11,531 nt of DNA from CAYRIF01 sp964424205 (GCA_964424205.1 CAYRIF010000103.1:1-11531); one strand, 5' to 3'; counted from the stretch's first letter, positions 1 to 8,411 are shown. The notes: generated by a model from the letters alone, not told the origin. Numbers and translations are program-made.

Positions 1-2676
1 CTTTTTAGCACCCTTCCATTTTTTAGATTTACTAACGTCATACACTTTCATATCCCAAGCAACTGACTGGAATCCTTTTGCACCATCTCCACTCAGTTGC
101 CTGACTAGTTTTTTATTTTTATCATAAATTTTCACTTGCACCTGCGCTGCTTGCTTGCCTACATAATACTGTACTATAGACTTCGGATCATTTGGTTTTG
201 AATATGGAAATCGTTTTTCTCCCCATTTTTTGGAGTGATACATGACATCAGGTTTGAACACTACAATGCCAGCCTCTAAATTCTTTCCTTTGAGTTCCTG
301 AAAGGGTTTTACATCCACCACATAAATACTCCGTCCGTGTGTGGCAACCACCAACTCGTTTTCCCTTGGGTGCACAATCATGTCATAACATGCCACATTG
401 GGTATTTGGCTGATGCGCTCCCAATGTACTCCACCATTCAAACTCACATAAGTAGCATCGTCTGTTCCTAAATACAGCACCTCAGGGTTTATCGGATCTT
501 GAATCAATACATTCGCAGCTTCATTTTTGATATTTGCGTTTAACGAGATCCATGTTTTACCATAATCAGTGCTTTTGTAAGTATATGTGGTAAAATCATC
601 ATCTCTATAACCTGTCATGGTGGCAAATACCGTTGCGTCATCATGCGGAGAAGGGAAAATACTACTCACCCACTTATTTTTTGGGAGGTCAGCAGACAGC
701 AATTCCCAAGTGCCTCCTCCGTTTTTAGTAAGCTGAATATTACCATCATCAGTACCGATGTACAACACCCCAAATTTTGTTGGTGATTCAGCGATGGTGG
801 TAATGGTGGCATAGGGAACATTTCCCTGCGGCTGGTTATTGGTCAGGTCACCGCTGATGGCATCCCAATTTTCCGCTTTATCAATACTTCTATACACTTT
901 TTGGGCACCTATATAAAGTATGTCTGAGTTATGCTTGCTCATCACCAAGGGCGTCCGCCAGTTATACCGTAATTTAGCATCGGCAATGTCATGTTGTGGT
1001 GAGATCAATTTTGTCTTTCCAGTGGCTTTATTGATTTTGAAGTAATTTCCAAATTGAAACCCTGCATATACCAAATCATTGTTCTTTGGATCAGCCATCA
1101 CAAACATACCGTCTCCGCCAAATACTTTTTCCCAATGTTTACTTCTACCAGGAATAGATTTTGATGAGCCTTTCAAAACACCGTTGTCTTGCAGTCCTCC
1201 ATATACGTTATATGGTTTTTCCATATCCACATTCACGGTATAAAACTGACCCACCGCATCATTATTAATATGCTGCCACGCTGCACCCCCGTCGTAACTG
1301 ATGTATAATCCACCATCATTTGCCAACATTACATGGCGGTTATCTTTCGGGTTCACCCACATGGCGTGGTGATCTACATGAACATCTCCAACAGTATCAA
1401 TTCGCGTGAAATGCGCCCCGCCATCGGTAGATTTCAACAGTGGCACACCATAAATGTATAGTGTATTTTCATCTTGACTATCCACCGTGATTTCCCCAAA
1501 ATAATAGCCATAGGTAAAGTAAACACCTTCCAAATCATCACTTACTTTCTTCCATGTCTTCCCCGCATTTTCAGACCTGTACACCTCTGCAGCGGTAATT
1601 TTGGTATTAAAAAGTGCATCGTTGGCATCGCCGAAGTATTCTGCCAATGCTTTTGGTAAATATTTACCTGACTCGATTTCTTTCTTTAATAATTTACCAT
1701 CGTATTTTTTAGGATAGTTACTACCCTTCAAAAATTCCGCTAATTGCTTGTCATCCAACGCCAAAAAAGTAGCTTTATCCATCTCCAGAAAGTCTTTTAC
1801 TTTCAATCCTTTCGTATCATCTTTTTTCTCAGTCCTTGTGGATGCTTGACTATCCATAATGGCATACACAACGTTTGAATTTGCTGCAAAATTAACTCCT
1901 ATTCGTCCGTTGGTGGTCTTACTTGGAAATCCCTCCATCGACTTTTTCCACGTCTCTCCCCCATCTTCAGAAGTATAAATCGCTGAAGCAATACCATTCC
2001 CTTTAAAATTCCACGCTTTTCGATTGCGCTCCCAAGACGTAGCAAGTAGTTGATTAGGATTCGTTGGATTAATGGCTAAATCAATTATTCCAGTGCTGTC
2101 ATTTACAAAAAGTGTCTTTTCCCAAGTCGTTCCTCCGTCTGTTGATTTAAAAACGCCTCTTTCAGCATTATTTGTATAGAGTGCACCAATAGCTGCCACC
2201 CAAACAATATTGGCATCAGATGGGTGTACCAATACCCTTGAGATATGCTGCGTTCCTTCTAGTCCCAAATACTGCCAAGTTTTTCCAGCATCGGCAGATT
2301 TATACATTCCGTTACCTGCATAACTTGAGCGGCTGCTATTTTTTTCACCAGTACCTACATACAATATGTCTTGGTTTGAAGGAGCAAGCGCCATGTCACC
2401 TATAGTCAGTGAACCTTGATTATCAAATACAGGTTTAAATGTTGCTCCATTGTTGGTGGTTTTAAAAACACCACCTGATGCATAGCCAACATAAAAAGTA
2501 AATAGGTCGTTGCTATCAACCGCCAAGTCAACAATCCTTCCTCCCTGCACCACAGGTCCAATACTACGTGCTTTATAATTTTCCAGTAATGAGCTGTCCG
2601 CATTTTGCGCAGATAGGCTTGCTGTGACAAACACTAATAGGAAGTAAATAGTAAGAGATTTAATTGTTCTATGCAT
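1..2676 (-). CDS. Secreted sortilin/VPS10-like Asp-box beta-propeller protein (partial, C-terminus missing)
   Basis: An uninterrupted frame of 892 codons runs from an ATG at 2676-2674 to the left edge without a stop. It opens with a Sec signal peptide (MHRTIKSLTIYFLLVFVTASLSAQ, probable cleavage near residue 22-24). At least ten Asp-box/BNR-type motifs (S/T-x-D/N-x-G-x-x-W/F, some degenerate) follow, near residues 126, 177, 236, 368, 415, 460, 596, 649, 700 and 744, as in large beta-propellers of the sortilin_N/VPS10 'glycosyl hydrolase' group. A Lys-rich, probably helical insert lies at about residues 265-345. From about residue 790 the propeller gives way to a segment that looks like the start of a beta-sandwich C-terminal domain. 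Such Bacteroidota proteins are often about 1000-1100 residues, so perhaps 100-200 are missing; whether it ends in a type IX secretion signal cannot be seen. Family known, substrate unknown; enzymatic activity is not established by Asp boxes. It is divergent from the small gene at 2752 (75 bp gap). Confidence 0.9.
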   Translation of the reverse strand, partial: MHRTIKSLTIYFLLVFVTASLSAQNADSSLLENYKARSIGPVVQGGRIVDLAVDSNDLFTFYVGYASGGVFKTTNNGATFKPVFDNQGSLTIGDMALAPSNQDILYVGTGEKNSSRSSYAGNGMYKSADAGKTWQYLGLEGTQHISRVLVHPSDANIVWVAAIGALYTNNAERGVFKSTDGGTTWEKTLFVNDSTGIIDLAINPTNPNQLLATSWERNRKAWNFKGNGIASAIYTSEDGGETWKKSMEGFPSKTTNGRIGVNFAANSNVVYAIMDSQASTRTEKKDDTKGLKVKDFLEMDKATFLALDDKQLAEFLKGSNYPKKYDGKLLKKEIESGKYLPKALAEYFGDANDALFNTKITAAEVYRSENAGKTWKKVSDDLEGVYFTYGYYFGEITVDSQDENTLYIYGVPLLKSTDGGAHFTRIDTVGDVHVDHHAMWVNPKDNRHVMLANDGGLYISYDGGAAWQHINNDAVGQFYTVNVDMEKPYNVYGGLQDNGVLKGSSKSIPGRSKHWEKVFGGDGMFVMADPKNNDLVYAGFQFGNYFKINKATGKTKLISPQHDIADAKLRYNWRTPLVMSKHNSDILYIGAQKVYRSIDKAENWDAISGDLTNNQPQGNVPYATITTIAESPTKFGVLYIGTDDGNIQLTKNGGGTWELLSADLPKNKWVSSIFPSPHDDATVFATMTGYRDDDFTTYTYKSTDYGKTWISLNANIKNEAANVLIQDPINPEVLYLGTDDATYVSLNGGVHWERISQIPNVACYDMIVHPRENELVVATHGRSIYVVDVKPFQELKGKNLEAGIVVFKPDVMYHSKKWGEKRFPYSKPNDPKSIVQYYVGKQAAQVQVKIYDKNKKLVRQLSGDGAKGFQSVAWDMKVYDVSKSKKWKGAKK

Positions 2677-2751
2677 GAAAATATGATTTATTTGCACCTC
2701 GAAAGTAATTAATATAACTGAATAATTCTAGCCTTTTCATAGTTCAAAATT

Positions 2752-3198
2752 ATGCTCATTTCCAAACCTGACATAAAGACACTTTCCGCATTAGGCGCTT
2801 TCCTTTTTCTAGATTTTTCGTTGTTGGCATATTTGGTTTTCACACAACTGAAAGGGGTGAAAACGCCGCTCTATATTTACCTATTGATACTGCTTTTATT
2901 GGCGGTCGGACTTGTAGTACTTGTCAAAGTAATTCGAGGCTACAAAACACTAATCATTGACAAGAAGAAAATAAAAGTAAAGTATGCCTTGTCCTATAAA
3001 AATTTTGAAACCAAACTTAATGAGCTAGAATATTGGGAAGAAACAGTTATTCAAACCAAAAAAGAACCTTTCAAAGAGTTAAAACTAAAATTTAGAAAAG
3101 GTAACATGGTTAAAATCACAAATCAGGAAAACACAAATTACAAAAAGGTGTGTCAATATATGGAAAGAAATGCATTAAAAAAGAAGGTAGCTTCTTAA
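2752..3198 (+). CDS. Small two-helix membrane protein, possible PH-like cytoplasmic domain, function unknown
   Basis: The 148-residue product is not a family I can name. Two hydrophobic segments are clear, at about residues 11-33 and 40-62, separated by a short polar turn. A basic C-terminal domain of about 85 residues follows. Its alternating pattern (YKTLIIDKKKIKVKYALSYK, then an ELEYWEE turn, then KELKLKFRKG and a final helix) resembles the small PH-like beta-barrel plus helix found in bacterial membrane bPH proteins. This is a fold guess from pattern only. The segment ENTNYKKVCQYMERN looks like the capping C-terminal helix. The start ATG has no Shine-Dalgarno sequence, which is normal for Bacteroidota. 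It is transcribed alone, divergent from the Asp-box gene and convergent with the GT-C gene, with 13 bp between stops, so nothing in the context assigns a role. Confidence 0.75.
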   Translation: MLISKPDIKTLSALGAFLFLDFSLLAYLVFTQLKGVKTPLYIYLLILLLLAVGLVVLVKVIRGYKTLIIDKKKIKVKYALSYKNFETKLNELEYWEETVIQTKKEPFKELKLKFRKGNMVKITNQENTNYKKVCQYMERNALKKKVAS

Positions 3199-3211
3199 CA
3201 TGGGCAGTAAG

Positions 3212-4588
3212 CTATGCTCCTTGAAACTTCTCAATCTCTTCTTTTTTATAAAACAACTCGTACATTATAAAGGCATAAACCAGCACATATTCTGTGATTA
3301 CAATTCCCATGTACTCTTGGTACACATCGTTATAATAATTAAAATAGGTAAAGAAAATCACCCCCGACCAAAGTATTGGAAATCGATACCGGCTAAAAAT
3401 ACTATAGGCTATTAAAGGAGTCACATACCAAGGGTGCAGGGTAGTGGTAAACATTAAATAGATAAAATATATCCAAAGAAAAGAAACGAGCATATTGCCA
3501 TTTTTCTTAGATTGATAAGGCATATTTACCCTTTGTTTCCTCCACGCAATAAAGGTATAAAGCAAAATTACCACAAAAGTTATAAGCGCTAAAAATTTAC
3601 CCGCTGTACCAATAATATTATATCCTTTTGCATAGTACCCTACTTCTCTTACCAAATAATAGATGCTTGCATTAAACTCAAATTTCTGGAAATACAAAGA
3701 AAAACTTGCGCTCATTCCTTTCAGAAAATGAATATCATATAGTGGCACAAAAAATAAAAGAACAAAAAATGCTGCAAACATATAATACTTCAAAGTTTTA
3801 CTAAAAGACAACCTCGTCGCAATCATAGGAAAAAAAATGAGTGGATTCAATTTCGTACAAACTGATAAAGCAAATGAAAGTGCTGAGAAAATTGACTTCC
3901 GTTTTTTTAATAAATAAACACTTAACAATACAAAAAATATAGCTATTGCCTCGAAATGAAGACTACCTGCCAATTCCAGAATTACCAATGGATTTAGTGC
4001 ATATAACAAAATGTTTTTAGCAGGCAAATGATATGCATTGAGTAATTTTCTGATTACTATAATGCTGCCAATCTCAGCGCCAATAATAAAAATCCGCATC
4101 ACAATCGCTGCACCTCGAACAGAGGAAGATATCCATGTTGCAATAATAAAAACTAATTGATTGACAGGTGGATAAATCGTGAAATACTCTTTCGAATTTA
4201 ACTTATCAAATAGCTCTTGATTAACACCAACTGGTGCTGCTTCAGGATAATTAATATAAAATGAAGGGAGTTGTTCAAAAGGATTTATACCTGCATTAAA
4301 CAAGCGACCATCCCAAATAAACCGATAAAAATCATCTGATAAATTGGGGATTAAAATCAGCAGACTTAGCCTAAAAAGTATTGAAAAATTTACTGCTTGG
4401 TTGATTTTTAGGTTGGTATCTGACCGAAAATATATAGCCAGATAAAAAACAAAAAGAAAAGAGTACACACCTATAACTTGTGGTGCGTCTGCCCTAGAAA
4501 GAATATAAGAAACAATGATGTAGGCAAAAAGTGAAGGCACTAGCAACAGCAGGTTTATATTCCAATATTTCTCTTGGACATTAAGCAA
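3212..4588 (-). CDS. GT-C fold polytopic glycosyltransferase (MptB/GT87-like, polyprenyl-phosphate-sugar dependent)
   Basis: The 458-residue protein has roughly 10-12 hydrophobic segments. The segment SDDFYRFIWDGR at residues 84-95, followed by FNAGINPFEQLP, matches the acidic first-loop motif of GT-C mannosyltransferases of the MptA/MptB and GT87 type, where the Asp pair faces the periplasm and is thought to be catalytic. HPWYV at 385-389 is another typical late-loop motif. Such enzymes transfer a sugar, often mannose, from a polyprenyl-phosphate carrier to a glycolipid or glycan outside the inner membrane. The start is a TTG at 4588-4586: the frame is closed by a TAA only a few codons upstream, and the next in-frame ATG lies far inside the protein. 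The start overlaps the stop of the CesA-like gene by 8 bp, so translational coupling is likely. It is the last gene of the operon. Sugar and acceptor are unknown. Confidence 0.85.
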   Translation of the reverse strand: MLNVQEKYWNINLLLLVPSLFAYIIVSYILSRADAPQVIGVYSFLFVFYLAIYFRSDTNLKINQAVNFSILFRLSLLILIPNLSDDFYRFIWDGRLFNAGINPFEQLPSFYINYPEAAPVGVNQELFDKLNSKEYFTIYPPVNQLVFIIATWISSSVRGAAIVMRIFIIGAEIGSIIVIRKLLNAYHLPAKNILLYALNPLVILELAGSLHFEAIAIFFVLLSVYLLKKRKSIFSALSFALSVCTKLNPLIFFPMIATRLSFSKTLKYYMFAAFFVLLFFVPLYDIHFLKGMSASFSLYFQKFEFNASIYYLVREVGYYAKGYNIIGTAGKFLALITFVVILLYTFIAWRKQRVNMPYQSKKNGNMLVSFLWIYFIYLMFTTTLHPWYVTPLIAYSIFSRYRFPILWSGVIFFTYFNYYNDVYQEYMGIVITEYVLVYAFIMYELFYKKEEIEKFQGA

Positions 4589-6038
4589 AATTACTAGGTT
4601 TTACTGAATGATAAAACACACTTCCGTAACCAATGGCTAACATGATATGAAAAGCGATTAAGCCAAAATCGTGTAAATAAATACCAAGTCCAATCGCAAA
4701 TACAAAATAGATACTCAGTAATCCCTCCACAATTGCCAATGGGTTAAAATTATACTTGATATAAATATTCCCCTTCCAGCTTTCCTTTTTAGTAGCCACA
4801 TTAAATTTTGGTGTGCGCACAAAAGGTGTTTTTATACCCCACAAACCTTCTAGTACTGCGATGGCATTGTGCAGTGACAATCCCATAGAAACCACCAAAA
4901 ATACAGGAAATGTTTTAAAATAATATTTAAAAGTCCCCTTGGGTACCATCCGCTTTGCTGCAATCCAATAAAAATAACCAATTGAAAAGAAGCCAATCAA
5001 AAATATGCTGCCTAAATTAAAAACCATCTCATAACCGGGAAAATTATATTTAACTAGTAACATAGGCACACTGAACACCGCCGCTATCAGCAAACATATA
5101 AAAATAGCACTATTGAACAGGTGAAAAACTGCATGCACCTTATTTTCAAAACCAATGTTAGATTTTAAAACCTTACTCAGGTTCTTCTTTGCAGTCTCTG
5201 CCGCTCCTTTGTTCCATCTATACTGCTGCGATTTGATAGCAGGCATGATGATGGGTAGTTCTGCCGGAGATTCCTCTGACTCTAAAAACTTGAACTTCCA
5301 GCCTTTGAGTTGCGCGCGATAGCTCAAGTCTAAATCTTCCGTCAGCGTATCCGCCGACCAACCGCCTGCTTCTTCGATGCATGTCTTACGCCAGACTCCT
5401 GCCGTTCCGTTAAAATTAATAAAACTACCTGAGTGACTCCTGCCAATTTGCTCTACCGAAAAATGTGCATCCAATCCAAATGCCTGCAGCCTTGTGAGCA
5501 TCGAATAGTCTTTGTTGATATGTCCCCATCGTGTCTGTACCACGCCAATATTTTCATCCTCAAAATAAGGAATCGTTTTCATAAGGAAATCCTTTTTCGG
5601 AATAAAATCTGCATCAAAAATTGGAATGAACTCTCCCTTGGCTATTTCTAAACCATATTTCAATGCCCCTGCTTTATAACCCTCCCTGTCGCTCCTTCGC
5701 ACGTGTACAATGTCTATTCCTTCTTTTTTTAATTCCGCGACCTTGTCAGCAATTAAAGAGACTGTTTCATCGGTAGAATCATCCAACACCTGAATTTCTA
5801 ATTTATCTTTGGGGTAATCAAAAGCGACTACCGCATCTATCAATCTTTCTATTACATATAGCTCATTATAAACTGGGAGCTGCACGGTCACGTGAGGAAA
5901 ATCAGTTAGCTTTTTGCACGCTACTTCAGGTGTTTTTTTTGATTTTAGATAATGCCTGGTAAGGTTCAGCTGTCCTAGGCTGAACATAAAAATGAGCAAC
6001 AATGCTAAAGAATATATGATTACAACTACTAAACTCAT
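4581..6038 (-). CDS. CesA-like processive-type membrane glycosyltransferase, family GT2
   Basis: The 485-residue protein has an N-terminal membrane helix (about residues 2-22), a cytoplasmic GT2 catalytic domain (about 48-300) and several C-terminal helices from about 303 onward. The four signature acidic and basic sites are visible: DD at 86-87 (LDDSTDET), DAD at 142-144, TED at 233-235 and QQYRW at 271-275. GYKAGALKYGL at 120-130 is the usual nucleotide-sugar loop. The D, DxD, TED, Q(Q/R)xRW set is that of cellulose synthase-like and glucomannan synthase-like enzymes, which use an NDP-sugar and can extrude a polymer. It lacks a PilZ domain and has no bcs-type partners here, so a bacterial cellulose operon is unlikely; single-sugar transfer to a lipid is equally possible. 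The ATG start lies 93 bp after the upstream GT2 gene, in a spacer with a hairpin. Donor and product are not determinable. Confidence 0.9.
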   Translation of the reverse strand: MSLVVVIIYSLALLLIFMFSLGQLNLTRHYLKSKKTPEVACKKLTDFPHVTVQLPVYNELYVIERLIDAVVAFDYPKDKLEIQVLDDSTDETVSLIADKVAELKKEGIDIVHVRRSDREGYKAGALKYGLEIAKGEFIPIFDADFIPKKDFLMKTIPYFEDENIGVVQTRWGHINKDYSMLTRLQAFGLDAHFSVEQIGRSHSGSFINFNGTAGVWRKTCIEEAGGWSADTLTEDLDLSYRAQLKGWKFKFLESEESPAELPIIMPAIKSQQYRWNKGAAETAKKNLSKVLKSNIGFENKVHAVFHLFNSAIFICLLIAAVFSVPMLLVKYNFPGYEMVFNLGSIFLIGFFSIGYFYWIAAKRMVPKGTFKYYFKTFPVFLVVSMGLSLHNAIAVLEGLWGIKTPFVRTPKFNVATKKESWKGNIYIKYNFNPLAIVEGLLSIYFVFAIGLGIYLHDFGLIAFHIMLAIGYGSVFYHSVKPSNFA

Positions 6039-6063
6039 TTAAATTCTATTAATTAGTAAGGTA

Positions 6064-6091
6064 CTCAGAGTCCCTTTCAGGAGACTCTGAG
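6064..6091 (-). other. Intercistronic hairpin between two glycosyltransferase genes
   Basis: A perfect 9-bp inverted repeat (CTCAGAGTC at 6064-6072 and GACTCTGAG at 6083-6091) encloses a 10-nt centre. Part of the centre (CCT/AGG) can extend the stem past one bulged A. It lies in the 93-bp gap between the DPM1-like gene and the CesA-like gene of the same direction. No T-run follows the stem on the minus strand, so it is not a textbook intrinsic terminator. It may partly attenuate transcription, protect a processed mRNA 3' end, or be a dispersed palindromic repeat. Confidence 0.55.
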
Positions 6092-6131
6092 CGAGGTTCG
6101 TTTGTCATTATATCTATCATTTATTTCTCGA

Positions 6132-6818
6132 CTACAAGTATTTAAAAATTGTCCATAATATTTTATACCCCGCCAAAATAGTTCCCTTCACAGTGCCAGA
6201 TACTTTAGAAACACCAATCCGTTTTCTATAGGTCACTGGAATTTCTGTACACTTCAATTTATGTTTTGCCGCTTTCAACTGCATTTCGACCGTCCACCCA
6301 TAAGTGGTGTCTTTCATATCCAACTTCACTAGGCTACTATATTTTATAGCCCTAAAGGGACCTAGGTCAGTAAACTTAATTCCGTAGAGCAAAGCTAACA
6401 AATTTGTGGCTAACCAATTGCCAAAAACCTGAGGGATTGTCATTGAACCACTTTCCCGCTGCCCCAATGCCCGTGAGCCAATCACCATGTCATAATTTTC
6501 GTTAACAATAGGCTTAATCAGCCATTTTAATTCTTGAGGATAGTCGGAGTAGTCAGCATCTACAAATACAATAATATCAGGTTTTTCACTTTTCTTAGCC
6601 ACATACGCCAACCCTTTCAAGCAGGCATATCCGTAGCCCTGTCGTAATTCATCCAGCACGGTCGCTCCTGCCCCCTCAGCAACTTTCCTTGTCTCATCAG
6701 TAGAGGCATTGTTAACGACAATGATTTCGTTCACTGTATCAGGAATATCATTGATGACTTTGCCAACTGAATTTTGCTCGTTGAATGCTGGGATGATTAC
6801 TTTGATTGTTTGGGTCAC
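6132..6818 (-). CDS. DPM1-like family 2 glycosyltransferase (polyprenyl-phosphate sugar synthase type)
   Basis: The 228-residue soluble GT-A domain starts with VIIPAFNEQNSVGKVI (residues 8-23). NNASTDET (36-43) and the metal-binding DAD at 87-89 (FVDADYSDYPQEL) follow. RQGYGYACLKG (59-69), VIGSRALG (112-119) and TDLGPFRAIK (150-159) are typical of the DPM/DPG-synthase-like branch of GT2. These enzymes transfer mannose or glucose from GDP- or UDP-sugar to a polyprenyl phosphate on the cytoplasmic face. There are no C-terminal membrane helices of the GtrB kind, so it is probably peripheral. The start is GTG at 6818-6816. An in-frame TAA five codons upstream and the lack of any other start codon in between fix it. 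It follows the polyferredoxin gene by 31 bp and could supply the lipid-linked donor to the GT-C enzyme two genes downstream (inference). Confidence 0.88.
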   Translation of the reverse strand: MTQTIKVIIPAFNEQNSVGKVINDIPDTVNEIIVVNNASTDETRKVAEGAGATVLDELRQGYGYACLKGLAYVAKKSEKPDIIVFVDADYSDYPQELKWLIKPIVNENYDMVIGSRALGQRESGSMTIPQVFGNWLATNLLALLYGIKFTDLGPFRAIKYSSLVKLDMKDTTYGWTVEMQLKAAKHKLKCTEIPVTYRKRIGVSKVSGTVKGTILAGYKILWTIFKYL

Positions 6819-6849
6819 TTCCGTTTTAGGTTATTCTAAAAATCAACTG

Positions 6850-8400
6850 TTATTTAAAACTATCATTCCCCAAAAGCTCCTCCTTCCCAAACCTGCTGTC
6901 TTGTTCTTTTACTTCAAGGTTCAGCACACCACGTGGACAAACTGCTGAACAGATGCCACAACCCACACATGAAGCGCGTACTATATTTTCTCCTTTTTGG
7001 GCATAGCTCCTCACATCTATTCCCATCTCGCAATAGGTAGAGCAATTACCACAGGAAATGCACTGTCCACCATTGGTGGTGATTCTAAATTTTGAAAACA
7101 GTCGCTGCTGCAGTCCTAGAATTGCTGCCATGGGACAACCAAACCTGCACCAGACCCTATTTCCCAATAGTGGATAAAAACCCACGCCAATCACACCTGA
7201 AAAAGCAGACCCAATAGCAAATCCATACCACTGCCTTAACTTATAACTTTCTATAAAAACAATATTACTATTACCTGAGTACAGGTTAATCACTACAATG
7301 GCTGTTACCACTGCTACGACAGATGCTATGATAAATTTTGATTCCTTTTTAAGCTCCTTTCCCTTGAAAAACAAAACAACTACAGTTGCCAATACGATTA
7401 AAATTATAGACCCCCAAGCAAATTGATTTCTTGTCATGAAACTTGTTGCCGCATTGTTGGTCAAGTAAGAATAAATAACGCCTATGGTCATTACTACAGA
7501 AAATACCAGCACAATATGTATCGACCATCTTTCAAACTTCCATGCACTCATTTTGTTGTTAGACAACTGTCTGAATGGATCTCCAGCGGTTTCTGCCAAG
7601 CCGCCACAGCCACATACCCACGAACAATACCATCTTTTTCCATAAAAATAAGTTAAAATAGGAGATATAATAAAAATCATGGCAATACCAAAGAGGAGCA
7701 TAAACATTCCTACCGAACCACCGTTGAGAAATCCTTGAATACTCCATTCATCAAAAAAGTAGTAATTCAACGGCCACATAATAGCAAAATTGTAATAGGG
7801 ATATTTCAATTTCATTAATAGTTCGGGTAACAAATAGGCAAAACCCAATTGGAAAAACATCACTGAAATCGTCCTGAGTATTTGATACTTATTATGTCTG
7901 TATTTTAGAATGAATTTATATCCCAGTGTTAAAATAAACAAGGTATAGAACGTACCATACACAAACCATTCACTGGCAGGTTCTCCTTTAAAAAACTGAC
8001 TTAATGGGTCGAAAAATGCAATCAATCCTGTATTTGCTGCACCATCTTTTCCCAGCCCTAAATATTGAGGATACCAATACAGCAGTATATAAAATCCTGT
8101 TAAAACAATTCCCAATAGCCATGCAAGCACCCCTCTACTCGTAAGAGACCCAAACCAATTTGCATTATTTTTGATACCTTCAGGTTTGGATAAATACGTA
8201 GCACGTGCATAAATGACTATGCCTACCACAATAGACAACAAAGCAACACCTAAAAAGATGGGAGCATCTAAACTCACACCAATTATTGCCAGTATAAAAA
8301 TCAAAAATCCTACTGCCACTAATGTCAATCCTATTTTTTGGGGCAAACTAATATGGCTATCGTCCGATTGCGCTATTGATAAACTTTTATTTTCGTCCAT
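6850..8400 (-). CDS. Membrane-bound polyferredoxin, NapH/NosR-type 4Fe-4S protein
   Basis: The 516-residue protein has about nine or ten hydrophobic segments, beginning near residues 22-44 and 46-66. Three kinds of cysteine site are visible. C259-x3-C263-x-C265 (YCSWVCGCGG) and C418-x3-C422-P (WCRFGCPMAA) occupy the places of the paired CxxxCP motifs of NapH, NosR and CcoG relatives. Two ferredoxin motifs follow: C447/C450/C453/C457, ending CEMG rather than CP, and the canonical C478/C481/C484/C488-P. Two [4Fe-4S] clusters are therefore expected in the C-terminal domain. It lacks the N-terminal FMN-binding domain of NosR. Family members pass electrons across or into the membrane; partner and acceptor are unknown here. 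The gene starts with ATG 11 bp after the FAD oxidoreductase stop, so the two probably act as a pair (inference). No nos, nap or cco gene is present in the window. Confidence 0.9.
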   Translation of the reverse strand: MDENKSLSIAQSDDSHISLPQKIGLTLVAVGFLIFILAIIGVSLDAPIFLGVALLSIVVGIVIYARATYLSKPEGIKNNANWFGSLTSRGVLAWLLGIVLTGFYILLYWYPQYLGLGKDGAANTGLIAFFDPLSQFFKGEPASEWFVYGTFYTLFILTLGYKFILKYRHNKYQILRTISVMFFQLGFAYLLPELLMKLKYPYYNFAIMWPLNYYFFDEWSIQGFLNGGSVGMFMLLFGIAMIFIISPILTYFYGKRWYCSWVCGCGGLAETAGDPFRQLSNNKMSAWKFERWSIHIVLVFSVVMTIGVIYSYLTNNAATSFMTRNQFAWGSIILIVLATVVVLFFKGKELKKESKFIIASVVAVVTAIVVINLYSGNSNIVFIESYKLRQWYGFAIGSAFSGVIGVGFYPLLGNRVWCRFGCPMAAILGLQQRLFSKFRITTNGGQCISCGNCSTYCEMGIDVRSYAQKGENIVRASCVGCGICSAVCPRGVLNLEVKEQDSRFGKEELLGNDSFK

Positions 8401-8411
8401 GTGCTTTTTAA

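Noticed and set aside
2406..2630. 74-residue minus-strand open frame inside the start of the Asp-box gene
   Set aside because: It is an alternative frame of the long signal-peptide-bearing gene on the same strand and has no coherent domain features.
1..2676. Sialidase, suggested by repeated Asp boxes
   Set aside because: Asp boxes are shared by many non-enzymatic propellers. No sialidase Arg triad or FRIP motif was recognised, and the overall pattern fits sortilin/VPS10-like proteins better.
2745..2752. TAATTTTG on the minus strand, matching the Bacteroidota -7 box TAnnTTTG, upstream of the Asp-box gene
   Set aside because: No TTG -33 box lies at the expected distance (about 19-21 bp), so in AT-rich DNA the match may be chance.
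4581..6038. Bacterial cellulose synthase operon
   Set aside because: There is no PilZ domain and no BcsB, BcsC or BcsZ-like neighbour. Only the catalytic GT2 motifs are shared.
7559..7747. 62-residue minus-strand open frame within the polyferredoxin gene
   Set aside because: It is an out-of-frame shadow of the polyferredoxin membrane and cysteine region.
6850..8400. Nitrous oxide or nitrate reductase maturation locus, suggested by NosR/NapH similarity
   Set aside because: There is no FMN-binding domain in the protein and no nosZ, nosD, nosL or nap gene in the window.
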